Source of the DNA: Peptoniphilus_B koenoeneniae
GTDB taxonomy: Bacteria > Bacillota > Clostridia > Tissierellales > Peptoniphilaceae
Direction of reading: 5' to 3'
Length of the DNA stretch: 64,000 bases
Assembly: GCF_030812875.1 (NCBI RefSeq)
Contig: NZ_JAUSTN010000006.1
Location: 95,449-159,448, forward strand
Notes under the pieces: model-generated
The model's input: the letters and a program-made list of their open reading frames with translations, nothing else
What the model was told of the DNA's origin: nothing
The model's database searches: none
Made by a program: the position numbers and the translations under genes
Part shown: in pieces, positions 50,198 to 59,615 of the stretch
How the letters are laid out: each line of letters starts with the position of its first letter
How positions within the stretch are numbered: position 1 is the stretch's first letter

Positions 50198-52003
50198 ATG
50201 AAAAAAATCCTAAAGAAAGTATCTCTTTTTCTTGGACTTGCCATGTTACTGACTGCCTGCGGTCCCGCTTCAAGCGAAGGCAAATCTGCAGACACAAGTA
50301 AATTCCCGGAAGTTATAGAAAATGAAGGAGATGCTATTGATGGCTCAACTCAAACTCTAAAAGTTGCTTCAATAAGTGACTCACCATTTAAGGGTATTTT
50401 GCACCCATTCTTATATTCTGATAATAATGACTGGATGCTTATGCAAAATACTATGGCAGGAGCATTTCCTATTGATGATGAATTAAAACTTATAACAAAT
50501 GATAAAACTACTCCAATTAATCTTTCATTTGATGAAAAAGCAAAAACTGCCACTCTTGAAATTAATCCTGATTTCAAATGGTCAAATGGTGATACAGTAA
50601 CAACTGATGACATAATTAAAACTTATGAAATCACTGCTAACCAAGATTTTATTATTGCATCAAAAGCAACAAGATTTGATTCTGACCTTAAAAATGTCGA
50701 AGGAATAGTAGAATATAACCAAAAGAAAGCTGATAAAATTTCAGGACTTGAAAAAGTAAGCGATTCAAAGCTTATTATTCACTTTAAAGAATTTACTCCA
50801 TCTATCCTTTGGGGCGGTGGAATTATAAGTGAATTCTCAAACGCTAAACAAGTTGAAGGAATTCCTATGGCAAAATTATTTGAATCTGATGCTATAAGAA
50901 AAAAACCACTTTCTTACGGTCCATATCAAATAACAAAAGTAGTTCCTGGTGAAAGTGTTACTTATGTAGCAAATGAACACTATATCTACGGTGCTCCTAA
51001 AGTTAAAAATCTTGAAATTAAAATTTTACCAGTTTCTCAAACTGTAGCTTCAATAAAAGCTGGAGACTTTGATATATATCTAAACATAGGCGCAGATGTA
51101 TATAACGACCTTAAAGATTTAACCAACATTAAGCTTGCAGGTCACCAAGATCTTTATATGTCATACATGGGCTTTAAGCTTGGTAAATGGGATTCAGCAG
51201 CAAATAAAGTTGTAGTTGATCCTAATGCTAAAATGGCTGATGTTAATTTAAGACAAGCTATGGGTTATGCAATCGATAAAGATTCTATAGGCGAAAAATT
51301 CTATTATGGATTAAGAGGGAGAGCTACAGGACCTGTTATTCCTCTATATGGAAAACTTCATGATGAAAGTATAAAAGGATATGAATATGATCTTGATAAG
51401 GCTAAAAAATTACTTGATGATGCAGGATATAAAGATACTGACAATGACGGTTTAAGAGAAAATCCAAAGGGAGAAAAACTTACAATTAATGTAGCTTCTA
51501 TGAGTGGAAATGAACTTTCTGAACCTCTTGCTCAATATTACTTGCAACAATTTAAAGAAATAGGTTTAGACGCAAAACTTGTTGATGGAAGACTTTTAGA
51601 TATAAATAATTTCTATGACAGAGTTGAAGCTGATGATCCAGGAATTGATGTATTCTTTGCAGCTTTTGGTATGGCTTCAAACCCAGATCCTTCAAGCTTA
51701 TACGGAGCAGAGGCACCTTTCAATATGCAAAGATACACTTCTGAAAAACTTGAAAGTGCTTTAAAGAAAATTGCATCTAATGAATCTCTTGATGATAAGG
51801 TAAGACTTGAAGCTTATCATGAATTTGAAAAAGCTTTAAACGATGAAGCACCTATGATTCCAATGCTATTCTCTTATGTTTATCTTCCTGTTAATAACAG
51901 GGTTAAACAATATAAATTCTTAGTATCTGATGACGGAAGTCACTGGGGATGGAATAACATAGAACTTACAGCTGAAAAACCACTTCCTTTTGAAGCAAAA
52001 TAA
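50198..52003 (+). CDS. oppA: Oligopeptide-binding lipoprotein, OppA type
   Basis: The 601-residue extracytoplasmic receptor has a lipoprotein signal with the lipobox LLTAC (Cys about residue 21), so it is anchored in the membrane. It has the SBP family 5 features: WSNGDTVTTDDIIKTYEI, LRQAMGYAIDKDSIGEKFYYGLRGRATGPVIP and the LDKAKKLLDDAGYKDTDNDGL repeat-like segment. It delivers peptides to the OppBC channel and is the last gene of the operon, before a terminator. Confidence 0.94.
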   Translation: MKKILKKVSLFLGLAMLLTACGPASSEGKSADTSKFPEVIENEGDAIDGSTQTLKVASISDSPFKGILHPFLYSDNNDWMLMQNTMAGAFPIDDELKLITNDKTTPINLSFDEKAKTATLEINPDFKWSNGDTVTTDDIIKTYEITANQDFIIASKATRFDSDLKNVEGIVEYNQKKADKISGLEKVSDSKLIIHFKEFTPSILWGGGIISEFSNAKQVEGIPMAKLFESDAIRKKPLSYGPYQITKVVPGESVTYVANEHYIYGAPKVKNLEIKILPVSQTVASIKAGDFDIYLNIGADVYNDLKDLTNIKLAGHQDLYMSYMGFKLGKWDSAANKVVVDPNAKMADVNLRQAMGYAIDKDSIGEKFYYGLRGRATGPVIPLYGKLHDESIKGYEYDLDKAKKLLDDAGYKDTDNDGLRENPKGEKLTINVASMSGNELSEPLAQYYLQQFKEIGLDAKLVDGRLLDINNFYDRVEADDPGIDVFFAAFGMASNPDPSSLYGAEAPFNMQRYTSEKLESALKKIASNESLDDKVRLEAYHEFEKALNDEAPMIPMLFSYVYLPVNNRVKQYKFLVSDDGSHWGWNNIELTAEKPLPFEAK

Positions 52004-52020
52004 TTTTAAAAACAAATTAA

Positions 52021-52052
52021 AAAAGTCTGTTGAAATTCAACAGACTTTTTTT
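52021..52052. terminator. opp operon terminator
   Basis: AAAAGTCTGTTGAA / TTCAACAGACTTTT, 14-bp perfect stem with a one-base centre, then Ts. It can also serve the convergent AGCS gene. Confidence 0.9.
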
Positions 52053-52059
52053 ATAAAAA

Positions 52060-53445
52060 CTATTTAAAAAATTTCATATAGTCAAAATTTTCTTCCCTTT
52101 TTTTGTCTGGGCTATCAAAAAAATCCTTAACTAATTTTTCAAAAGGTCGTCTTAACAATATAAGGCCTAAAAGGTTCGGTATTGCCATCATTCCATTTAG
52201 GGTATCCGTAAGTGTCCATATCTCTTTTAAGCCTCCCACAGAGCCTATAAAAGCCGCTGAGATGTATATAATCCTAAAGGGTATTGCTATATCTTTCTTA
52301 AATAAATATTCGCTGCATTTTTCTCCATAATAAGACCAACCAATAATTGTTGTAAAAGCAAAAAGAATAAGACCTAAACTAACTATATAGTGGCCTCCAT
52401 TAAACCCTAAGTTAAAAGCTTGAGCTGTAAGGACTGCTCCTTCATATTGACTTGTTTTCCAAAGTCCAGATGAAATAACTACAAGGCCTGTTATGGAACA
52501 AACTACAATAGTATCCATAAAAACTTCAAAAACAGCCCACATACCTTGTTTAATAGGATGATCTGCACTTGAAGTTGCATGAGCAATAGGGGCTGAACCA
52601 AGGCCTGCTTCATTTGTAAATACTCCCCTGGCAATTCCAGACTTCATGGCAAGTTTTAAGTTAGATCCCAAAAAACCTCCACTAGCTGCTTGAGGTGTAA
52701 AGGCTGATGAAAAAATAAGTTTAAAAGAATTTAAAATATTATCTCTTAAAAAAAATAGGACAACCAGACCTCCTAAAATATAAATAAAAGCCATTAAGGG
52801 AACAATTTTTTCAGCAATTTCTCCTATTCTTTTTACTCCTCCAATAAGAACAAGGCCTAACAAAAAACAAATGACCATTCCTATTATGCTTTTGTTAATC
52901 TTAAGATAGGAATTTATGTTACATGCAATGGAGTTTGCCTGAGTCATGCATCCAATTCCAAAACATGCAGTCATGCCGAAAAAAGCAAAAGTTTTTGCCA
53001 AAAATTTATTTCCAAGGCCCCTTTCAATATAATACATAGGTCCGCCAACTTTTTCATTTTTTGAATTTCTTGTTGAGCTTGCAAGAGCAAGACTAACCTC
53101 AGCCATTTTTGTTGTCATGCCTACAAGAGCTGCAATCCACATCCAAAAAATCGCTCCCGGTCCTCCAGTTGTAATAGCAAGGGTTACTCCTGCAATATTA
53201 CCTGTTCCCACTGTGGCAGCAAGGGCTGTTGAAACGGCTTGAAAGGGAGTCATATAGCCCTCTTTTTTATCAACTTTTTCAAAAATTTTTCCAAAAGTAT
53301 TTTTTAATATAAAAGGAAATTTTCTAAAAACAATAAAATGACTGGAAAACATGAGAAAAATCCCCGTTCCCAAAAGTAATATTTGTGAAGGATAACCCCA
53401 AACTAGGGAGTTTAAAAAACTGTTAATTTTTAAAATATATGACAT
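52060..53445 (-). CDS. Sodium/alanine symporter, AGCS family
   Basis: The 461-residue membrane protein has the AGCS signature: TPFQAVSTALAATVGTGNIAGVTLAITTGGPGAIFWMWIAALVGMTTKMAEVSLA, then GGPMYYIERGLG and EAGLGSAPIAHATSSADHPIKQGMWAVFEVFMDTIVVCSITGLV. It imports alanine or glycine with Na+. The start at 53445 (MSYILKIN) has GGAG upstream. It stands alone between two terminators. Confidence 0.93.
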   Translation of the reverse strand: MSYILKINSFLNSLVWGYPSQILLLGTGIFLMFSSHFIVFRKFPFILKNTFGKIFEKVDKKEGYMTPFQAVSTALAATVGTGNIAGVTLAITTGGPGAIFWMWIAALVGMTTKMAEVSLALASSTRNSKNEKVGGPMYYIERGLGNKFLAKTFAFFGMTACFGIGCMTQANSIACNINSYLKINKSIIGMVICFLLGLVLIGGVKRIGEIAEKIVPLMAFIYILGGLVVLFFLRDNILNSFKLIFSSAFTPQAASGGFLGSNLKLAMKSGIARGVFTNEAGLGSAPIAHATSSADHPIKQGMWAVFEVFMDTIVVCSITGLVVISSGLWKTSQYEGAVLTAQAFNLGFNGGHYIVSLGLILFAFTTIIGWSYYGEKCSEYLFKKDIAIPFRIIYISAAFIGSVGGLKEIWTLTDTLNGMMAIPNLLGLILLRRPFEKLVKDFFDSPDKKREENFDYMKFFK

Positions 53446-53535
53446 AAAATAGCTCCAATAAAAATTTATAAGTAATTTTACCACAAATCAATTTAAAGTG
53501 TTACTGTAATTTTTTATTTTTTTTAATTTTTTATA

Positions 53536-53560
53536 AAAAAAAAGGCACATAGGTGCCTAA
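53536..53560 (-). terminator. Terminator of the trmN6-rsmI-nurA-herA operon
   Basis: AGGCAC-CTAT-GTGCCT followed by a T-run in the minus direction, directly after the herA stop. Confidence 0.85.
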
Positions 53561-53571
53561 AAAAATTCATT

Positions 53572-55404
53572 TTATTTAAGATTGTACCTGTCCCCTAAAA
53601 TAGTTGTTTCTTTTGTCAAAATATCTTTTTCAACTAAATCATTTAATTTATCTCTAAAATCCTTTTCTGAAAAAGTCAAATTATAATGTTTTTCCAAATT
53701 ATCCAAAATATTTGAAATATTATTAAGATCTATTGGAAAATAATTTTTTATCTTTTCCATTAAATCTTCAACTTCTTTATTTTTCATTTTATTTAACTCA
53801 TCAAAAGGATTTTCCTTGTGAGGACTTTCAGTATTTGCATACCTTATTCTCACATAAGAAGTCCTTCCCAGTTGCGATGATGAAATAAATACATCGCCAC
53901 TAGTAAGATATGGAAGTCTTTTTGCTTCTTCTGAAGAAATGTCCGTTTCTTCTCTTATGGTATCAATGTCTGAAGCCCTTACGGTTCTAAAAATAAATTT
54001 TGAATTTAATTGAGCTGTTATAGTTTCATCAAGAAGGGTTGGCCTTTGGCTTGCAAGAATTAAAAATACTCCGTATTTTCTTCCCTCTTGGGATATTTCC
54101 CTTAAAATTGATTTAGAAGGCGGATTCCATGCTTTTGGAGCAAAGTTGTGAGCTTCATCTGTAACTATAATAAAGGGCGGAAAATAATTTTTTTCCTCTC
54201 CAAAATTTAATGAATCTCTATAATCCCTTCTAAGGCTGTAAAGTTTATTTAAAACATAGGAGCTAAAAATTGAAATCATCTTTGTTGAGCCTTGAACTAC
54301 TACAAGTTTTCCCTTTTTAATACCCTTTTCAATTTCAGAAATATCTCTGTTAAAAATTCCTGAATAAATTAAACTGTTAAGTCTCCAAGATACCCCCCTC
54401 AAGGAAGCGTTGTTTACTTTTTTATCATAGGTATTAAAAAGGTCCAGCATTTTGTTATATTTGTTGTATTGGTCCGGATCTTTTTCAGTAGAAAGAAGTT
54501 TTTCAATTTTTTCCTTTCCTAAATCTTGAGCTTCTATAAGATACTCAAGTCTCTTTCTAAAAGTTTCAATATTTTCTCCCCTTTTAAACAAAACATCAAC
54601 TGCATTGTTCATGGATTCTGAAAGCTCTGAAACGCTGGAAAGTAAAATTTTTAAATCTCCCTGGCTTAAATCTTCAAATTTTATTCCTGTATTAACCCCA
54701 ACTGTAAGACAAATAAATTTATCTTCAAAGGAATCTTCTCCAGTTAAATTTGAAAAATCCATTTCATAATGGGGATCAAGAACAAGGCCGGGAATTGATT
54801 TTTTCATAAATTCTTCCAGTAAAACTCTTAAACCGAAACTCTTTCCAGAGCCTGATCCTCCAAAAATTCCAATGTGAGGATATTCATGCATGGATCTGAA
54901 ATTAAAAATAAAGGGCAGGTCCCTTTGTTCATGTATTTCTCCATCTTCAAAAGTTTTAAGTAAATTTTTAAATTTATCTGGGCTTCCAAGATATAGGTCA
55001 TCAGTATTTTTTATAATTCCTAAAGTAAGTCCCTTTTCCTCATCGATAGGCGTAAGTAAATTTTTAACTTCATCAAATTCAGGAATTCTAACACTACTTC
55101 CCGCCAAAATTGGATAGAGGGCTTCTTTTAAAAGTCTAAGCCTTCCAATATAAATTGTATCTTTTGAAAGATCGTAGCCCATGGCGGTTAAAGATGCTAT
55201 AACTGAAGAATCTACAAAATCTCCCCCTATTTCAAGGGGAATAAATTTGTTGTAAGTTTGAGCTTCTATAATTTCTCCTATTAAAGGTCCTTGAGCCTTA
55301 TCATCAACAATTAAAAATTCATTCATTCTAAAATTTCTGTCTTTTGAACCTATAAATACACTTGTATTACTGGTGGTTCCAAGAACTTTCATAGTATCTT
55401 TCAA
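53572..55404 (-). CDS. herA: HerA-like DNA translocase/helicase
   Basis: The 610-residue protein has the HAS-barrel-like N-terminal part and the HerA/DUF87 ATPase core: Walker A IGIFGGSGSGKSFGLRVLLEEF, Walker B PPFIIVTDEAHNF, and ISQEGRKYGVFLILASQRPTLLDETITAQLNSKFIFRT, then an arginine-rich segment and C-terminal helices. In archaea HerA works with the NurA nuclease in DNA end resection. The start is TTG 55404, overlapping the nurA stop, or ATG 55392; the overlap favours coupling of the pair. Confidence 0.9.
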   Translation of the reverse strand: MKDTMKVLGTTSNTSVFIGSKDRNFRMNEFLIVDDKAQGPLIGEIIEAQTYNKFIPLEIGGDFVDSSVIASLTAMGYDLSKDTIYIGRLRLLKEALYPILAGSSVRIPEFDEVKNLLTPIDEEKGLTLGIIKNTDDLYLGSPDKFKNLLKTFEDGEIHEQRDLPFIFNFRSMHEYPHIGIFGGSGSGKSFGLRVLLEEFMKKSIPGLVLDPHYEMDFSNLTGEDSFEDKFICLTVGVNTGIKFEDLSQGDLKILLSSVSELSESMNNAVDVLFKRGENIETFRKRLEYLIEAQDLGKEKIEKLLSTEKDPDQYNKYNKMLDLFNTYDKKVNNASLRGVSWRLNSLIYSGIFNRDISEIEKGIKKGKLVVVQGSTKMISIFSSYVLNKLYSLRRDYRDSLNFGEEKNYFPPFIIVTDEAHNFAPKAWNPPSKSILREISQEGRKYGVFLILASQRPTLLDETITAQLNSKFIFRTVRASDIDTIREETDISSEEAKRLPYLTSGDVFISSSQLGRTSYVRIRYANTESPHKENPFDELNKMKNKEVEDLMEKIKNYFPIDLNNISNILDNLEKHYNLTFSEKDFRDKLNDLVEKDILTKETTILGDRYNLK

Positions 55405-56330
55405 TTTCTCTTATCCCTTTCTGAAATAAAAAATCTTTCGTAATATTGTCTGTCCAATTCGCTTTCCAAGATTTTATTTAAAATATCATCTGTAATTTTA
55501 ACTTCCTTATCCACTATATCTATTAAAAGAGGGACTCCCCTTGAATCTTTTGGAGTTAAAGTATAAACAAGGTTTGCAATTTTTTTAAGCTTTTCTTCAG
55601 TTCCATCAACTAAATCTATTCCCACAGCTCCAGGATAATTTGAAGTCCTTAAAAAACAAGAGCTGAAGCCATAATCTTTAAATTTTTCATTAACAGTATT
55701 TTTAATAAAAATTCCCTCTCCAACCTTTAGTCTACCGAAAAGAATTTCCCTGTCATAAAAATCTTTTGAAAATTTTAAGGCTTTAGATATAATATCCGTT
55801 TTAATATCCTTAATAAGACCGAAAACCTCTGTATTATTTTCCCTTGCTGTACTTATTAAAAGCTCAAGCTTTTCTTTCCCATAGATATAATATCTTACAA
55901 GACCTCCATCCATCATAAGGATTTGAGGTTTAAATTTTTCCACAGCTTCCCTTGCAGTTTCAAGTTCAATCTCTGCAAGAAGCTTTTTGGATTTATCTTC
56001 ATTTTGATTTTTTTCTTCTGAAAGAATAGGGGTATAAACCATATTTTTTATAAGCCTTGAATTATCCGTTCCAAGACCTAATGCCCTATAAAGTTCAATG
56101 TAATGAGGATAATTGCCCCCTGCCCTGTTTACTGAACCATCTACTGTAATTAATTTCCCAAAGTTTTTAAGTTGGTCTTCTTTCATTTTTTCAAGATCTA
56201 AAATTTGGCCCACCTTATCAATAATTAAATTTCTAAATTCTAAATTTTCCATTGAAAAAATTGCAGAATATTTTTCTTTAATGGACCTATTTATATTTTT
56301 TACCTGATCTCTTAAATTTTCATAAGTCAT
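55401..56330 (-). CDS. nurA: NurA-domain nuclease
   Basis: The 309-residue protein has the NurA acidic motifs: LITVDGSVNRAGG near residue 62, and ILMMDGGLVRYYI near residue 140, plus a C-terminal region with PGAVGIDLVDG. NurA is a Mn-dependent 5'-3' nuclease that is activated by HerA. It is immediately before herA and overlaps it by four bases, and overlaps rsmI upstream by four bases. The pair is unusual in bacteria. Confidence 0.85.
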   Translation of the reverse strand: MTYENLRDQVKNINRSIKEKYSAIFSMENLEFRNLIIDKVGQILDLEKMKEDQLKNFGKLITVDGSVNRAGGNYPHYIELYRALGLGTDNSRLIKNMVYTPILSEEKNQNEDKSKKLLAEIELETAREAVEKFKPQILMMDGGLVRYYIYGKEKLELLISTARENNTEVFGLIKDIKTDIISKALKFSKDFYDREILFGRLKVGEGIFIKNTVNEKFKDYGFSSCFLRTSNYPGAVGIDLVDGTEEKLKKIANLVYTLTPKDSRGVPLLIDIVDKEVKITDDILNKILESELDRQYYERFFISERDKRN

Positions 56331-57127
56331 AAGTCTAAACTCTCTTTATAAACTGCATTTTTCTTTAAATTAAACTTGTCAGCAACTTCTTTTACTGCTT
56401 GAGAATTTGTCATTCCCTCATCTATTAATTTTCTAAGCTCTTCTTTTATATCAAGGGTAAAAACCTCTTCTTCCTTAGAGCCTTCAACTACTATAACAAA
56501 TTCTCCCTTTTCTTTTATTTGTCCTTCTAAAATTTCTGAAACCTTTCCTCTTAAAGTTTCCTCATAAATTTTTGTAAGTTCCCTTGAAAGGGAAATTTTT
56601 CTGTCCCCTAAAATTTTTTCAATGGATTTTAAAGTTTTTATAATTCTGTGAGGAGCTTCATAAAAAATAATACTTGACCTTAAACTTTTTAAACTTTCAA
56701 GTTCCTTTTCTCTTTTTCCCTCTCTTGAATCTAAAAAACCATAAAAATAAAAATGTTCCGTATCAAGACCTGAAGCAACAAGAGCTGTAAGAGCAGCATT
56801 TGGCCCTGGTAAAACTGTAAATTCAATATTTTCTTCAATAAGTCTTTTAACAAGTATAGCTCCTGGATCACTTATGCCCGGCATACCCGCATCTGTTATT
56901 AAAGCTATGTCGCTTTTTTTTGCCAGCTCTACTAATTTTTCCGACTGTTTTATTTCATTAAATTTTTGATATTGTATAAGTTTTTTTTCAATTTCAAAAT
57001 GTTTTAAAAGTTTGCCGCCTATTCTCGTATCTTCACAGGCAACATAATCCACGCTTTTTAAAACTTCCAATGTTCTTAAAGTTATATCTTTCAAATTTCC
57101 TATTGGGCTAGGACAAAAATAAATCAT
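56327..57127 (-). CDS. rsmI: 16S rRNA (cytidine1402-2'-O)-methyltransferase
   Basis: The 266-residue protein starts IYFCPSPIGNLKDITLRTLEVLKSVDYVACEDTR, the RsmI signature, then ALITDAGMPGISDPGAILV and FVVLPGPNAALTALVASG-like segments and FYEAPHRI. It methylates C1402 in the ribosome decoding centre. It overlaps both neighbours by four bases, trmN6 upstream and nurA downstream. Confidence 0.96.
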   Translation of the reverse strand: MIYFCPSPIGNLKDITLRTLEVLKSVDYVACEDTRIGGKLLKHFEIEKKLIQYQKFNEIKQSEKLVELAKKSDIALITDAGMPGISDPGAILVKRLIEENIEFTVLPGPNAALTALVASGLDTEHFYFYGFLDSREGKREKELESLKSLRSSIIFYEAPHRIIKTLKSIEKILGDRKISLSRELTKIYEETLRGKVSEILEGQIKEKGEFVIVVEGSKEEEVFTLDIKEELRKLIDEGMTNSQAVKEVADKFNLKKNAVYKESLDL

Positions 57128-57825
57128 CTTTCATCACCATAAATACTAATTAAATCTTCAGTCATCTTTCCATCTCTATATAAAATTAAATCTCTTTCGA
57201 TTTTTAAGGAAATATTTGCTCCCTTTTTGGCCTCTATTAAAAATATTTTTGCATCTGCATTTTCAGTATTTCTCACAAGTTTAAGCCTCTTAGGTTCAAG
57301 TTTATTTGCCCTTAAAATACTTATAAGTTCAGCTAATCTATTTGCTGGAAATACCATATTTATTGAACCCTTAAATTTTAAAGTTTTTACAAGAGAAGCT
57401 ACTATCATGTTTAGATCATCTGAGTGCCTTGCATCTTTAGTTGAGTCTTTTGATTTTAAAGATTTACTAAAATATGGAGGATTAAATATAATTGCATCAA
57501 ATTTCTCATTATATTTTTCCCACAGGTCTTTTAAATCACAATTAATTATTTTTATTTTTTCTATTTTATTTTTTAAAATTGATTTTTTAAATAAGTCCAA
57601 GGCATTTTCATCTTTATCAACTCCGTAAACCTCTTCAACCCTATCTATAATTCTAAGGGATAAAATTCCATTTCCGCATCCTGCATCTAAGATAAGTCCC
57701 TTTACATTAGCAAAACTTGACAAAATAATGGAATCTGTACAATATCTAAAGGCATTTTTTCCTTGATATATAAAATATTTGCTCCCTGGCACAATATCTA
57801 AACTTAATAAATTATTATCACACAT
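57124..57825 (-). CDS. trmN6: tRNA1(Val) (adenine37-N6)-methyltransferase type (YfiC/TrmN6)
   Basis: The 233-residue methyltransferase has the SAM motif LILDAGCGNGILSL, and the adenine-specific NPPYF near residue 115. Its length and N-terminal YCTDSIILSSFANV match the YabB/TrmN6 group found just before rsmI in Firmicutes. It heads the four-gene operon. Confidence 0.88.
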   Translation of the reverse strand: MCDNNLLSLDIVPGSKYFIYQGKNAFRYCTDSIILSSFANVKGLILDAGCGNGILSLRIIDRVEEVYGVDKDENALDLFKKSILKNKIEKIKIINCDLKDLWEKYNEKFDAIIFNPPYFSKSLKSKDSTKDARHSDDLNMIVASLVKTLKFKGSINMVFPANRLAELISILRANKLEPKRLKLVRNTENADAKIFLIEAKKGANISLKIERDLILYRDGKMTEDLISIYGDER

Positions 57826-57887
57826 AAATACATTTTATCATCAGGCAAATTCTTTTTAAAGAAAACAATTACTAGTACGGTAATATC

Positions 57888-57908
57888 ATTATCATTATTT
57901 GTGATAAT
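57888..57908. promoter_or_regulatory. ATTATCA / TGATAAT inverted repeat
   Basis: Perfect 7-bp arms separated by seven bases, between trmN6 and the ferredoxin gene. It resembles half-sites of Fur-type or redox regulators but with reversed arm order. The rest of the 57826-58064 gap is AT-rich. Confidence 0.4.
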
Positions 57909-57994
57909 AATCACATTTAATTTATTAAAGCTCTATTTATCGCCATTTATCTAATTTGTAATTGTTATCAATTATTGAAATAATTCTTAAATTA

Positions 57995-58023
57995 TTGTAA
58001 ATTTGATAATGCAATGTTATAAT
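57995..58023 (+). promoter_or_regulatory. Ferredoxin promoter
   Basis: TTGTAA (57995-58000), 17 bases, TATAAT (58018-58023). Confidence 0.75.
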
Positions 58024-58064
58024 TAGTCCGTAAGTAAATAAAAAATAATTAATGGAGGTATTTT

Positions 58065-58235
58065 ATGGCTCATATTATTACAGACGCTTGTATAGCTTGT
58101 GGCGCTTGCCAACCTGAATGTCCAGTAGGATGTATTTCTGAAGGCGACATCTATGTAATTGATCAAGATCAATGCATCGATTGTGGCGCTTGTGCAGCAG
58201 TTTGCCCAACAGGAGCAGCTCAACCTGAAGCGTAA
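58065..58235 (+). CDS. 2[4Fe-4S] ferredoxin
   Basis: This 56-residue clostridial-type ferredoxin has two cluster motifs, CIACGACQPECPVG and CIDCGACAAVCPTG, eight cysteines in all. It carries electrons at low potential in anaerobic metabolism. GGAGG lies six bases before the ATG, and a promoter and terminator frame it as a single gene. It is short and easily missed, and the coding sense is certain from the doubled CxxCxxCxxxCP pattern. Confidence 0.97.
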   Translation: MAHIITDACIACGACQPECPVGCISEGDIYVIDQDQCIDCGACAAVCPTGAAQPEA

Positions 58236-58248
58236 TAAAAAATAAAAA

Positions 58249-58278
58249 AAGACGATCTTTTTAGATCGTCTCTTTTTT
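58249..58278. terminator. Two-way terminator between ferredoxin and brnQ
   Basis: AGACGATCT-TTTT-AGATCGTCT then C and Ts; A-runs on the left. The right arm is also the end of the brnQ gene. Confidence 0.85.
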
Positions 58279-59559
58279 TATGTCTTTTTCTCCAATTTTA
58301 AAAATCGTAAATATTATTGCCAAGATAATTGAAGGTATAACCCAAACAAAAGGTCCAAAACTTTCTGGTAGTAACCTTCTTATAAAAAAGTAAGGTTCTA
58401 TTTCTTTTCCAAAAATTCCTGAAATAATTCCCAAGGAAGGAATTATTGCTCCTATAACAGCACCTATTTGTGTTGATCTTTTTCCTAAAACTTCTTTAAA
58501 AATACTTGAAAAAATTAAAACAATTACTACAGGATAAAGAGAACTTAATATTGGAGCTGAAACAGCCACAATACTATCTACTCCCGTTACTGCAAAAAAT
58601 CCTGAAAATAAACTTGAAATTATTACAACTAAACTGTAAGGCAGCTTTCCTTTTGTAAGATTATTAAAAAATTCTCCAACTGTTGCAGTAAGACCTATTG
58701 CCGTTGTAAGACAAGCTAAACTCATAGCAATAGCAAGAATTAAGTTACCCCAATATCCAAGAAGCTCTCTTGTTGTATAAATTAAAAATTCACTTCTACC
58801 CATCTCTGCAAGGTTCAATGAAGATGCAGTTGCTCCCATATATAAAAGTCCACTATAAATTATAGATAGACCTATTGCTGCAATAATTGCAGATTTAACT
58901 GTGGAAGATAAAATTATTTTTTCATCTTTAATACCTTCGTTTCTATATCCGTCAATGATTATTTTTGTAAAAACTAAAGCTGCAAGAGCGTCCATTGTTT
59001 GATAGCCTTCAATAAAACTTGAGGTAAAAACAGATTTAAGTTCAAAGTTTTTTAAAGGTCCAAGAGGGCTTGAAATAGCTTTAAATATTATAAGTCCTAA
59101 AACTATTAACAGAATGGGAGTTAAAAATTTGCCCAAACTATTTACTATTTTTTTAGGTCTTAGTACAAAAAATAAGACTATTGCAAAAAATATAAGAGAT
59201 GAAATTAAGGGATTTAAGTCTTCTAAAATCGAACCTTGAAATATCTCATACGTTGTTGCTGCAGTTCTTGGAATGGCAAGGCCTGGTCCTATGGCAATTA
59301 AAATAATTGTTCCGAAAACAGAAGAAAATTTTTCTCCTATTTTATTTGCAATGTTATCAATAGTTCCACCTGCTCTTACTGTTGCAATTACTCCAAGCAT
59401 TACAAGACCTACTCCTGTTGTTAAAAAACCCAAACTTGCCGGGATAAATTGGTATCCCACATTTCTGCCTAAAACCGGTGGAAACAATAAGTTGCCTGCT
59501 CCGAAAAACATTGAAAATAATGCGAAGCCCGAAAATAGTATATTTCTTTTATCTTTCAT
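58261..59559 (-). CDS. brnQ: Branched-chain amino acid carrier
   Basis: The 432-residue membrane protein of the LIVCS family has the N-terminal GFALFSMFFGAGNLLFPP and AIGPGLAIPRTAATTYEI, with about twelve predicted helices. It imports Leu, Ile and Val with Na+ or H+. Its last codons form one arm of the shared terminator. GGAG is upstream of the ATG. Confidence 0.95.
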   Translation of the reverse strand: MKDKRNILFSGFALFSMFFGAGNLLFPPVLGRNVGYQFIPASLGFLTTGVGLVMLGVIATVRAGGTIDNIANKIGEKFSSVFGTIILIAIGPGLAIPRTAATTYEIFQGSILEDLNPLISSLIFFAIVLFFVLRPKKIVNSLGKFLTPILLIVLGLIIFKAISSPLGPLKNFELKSVFTSSFIEGYQTMDALAALVFTKIIIDGYRNEGIKDEKIILSSTVKSAIIAAIGLSIIYSGLLYMGATASSLNLAEMGRSEFLIYTTRELLGYWGNLILAIAMSLACLTTAIGLTATVGEFFNNLTKGKLPYSLVVIISSLFSGFFAVTGVDSIVAVSAPILSSLYPVVIVLIFSSIFKEVLGKRSTQIGAVIGAIIPSLGIISGIFGKEIEPYFFIRRLLPESFGPFVWVIPSIILAIIFTIFKIGEKDIKKETI

Positions 59560-59615
59560 ATCTTCTCCTTAATTTGATTTATGCTCTTATGCTATAATAA
59601 CACTTGAGGTGAAAT

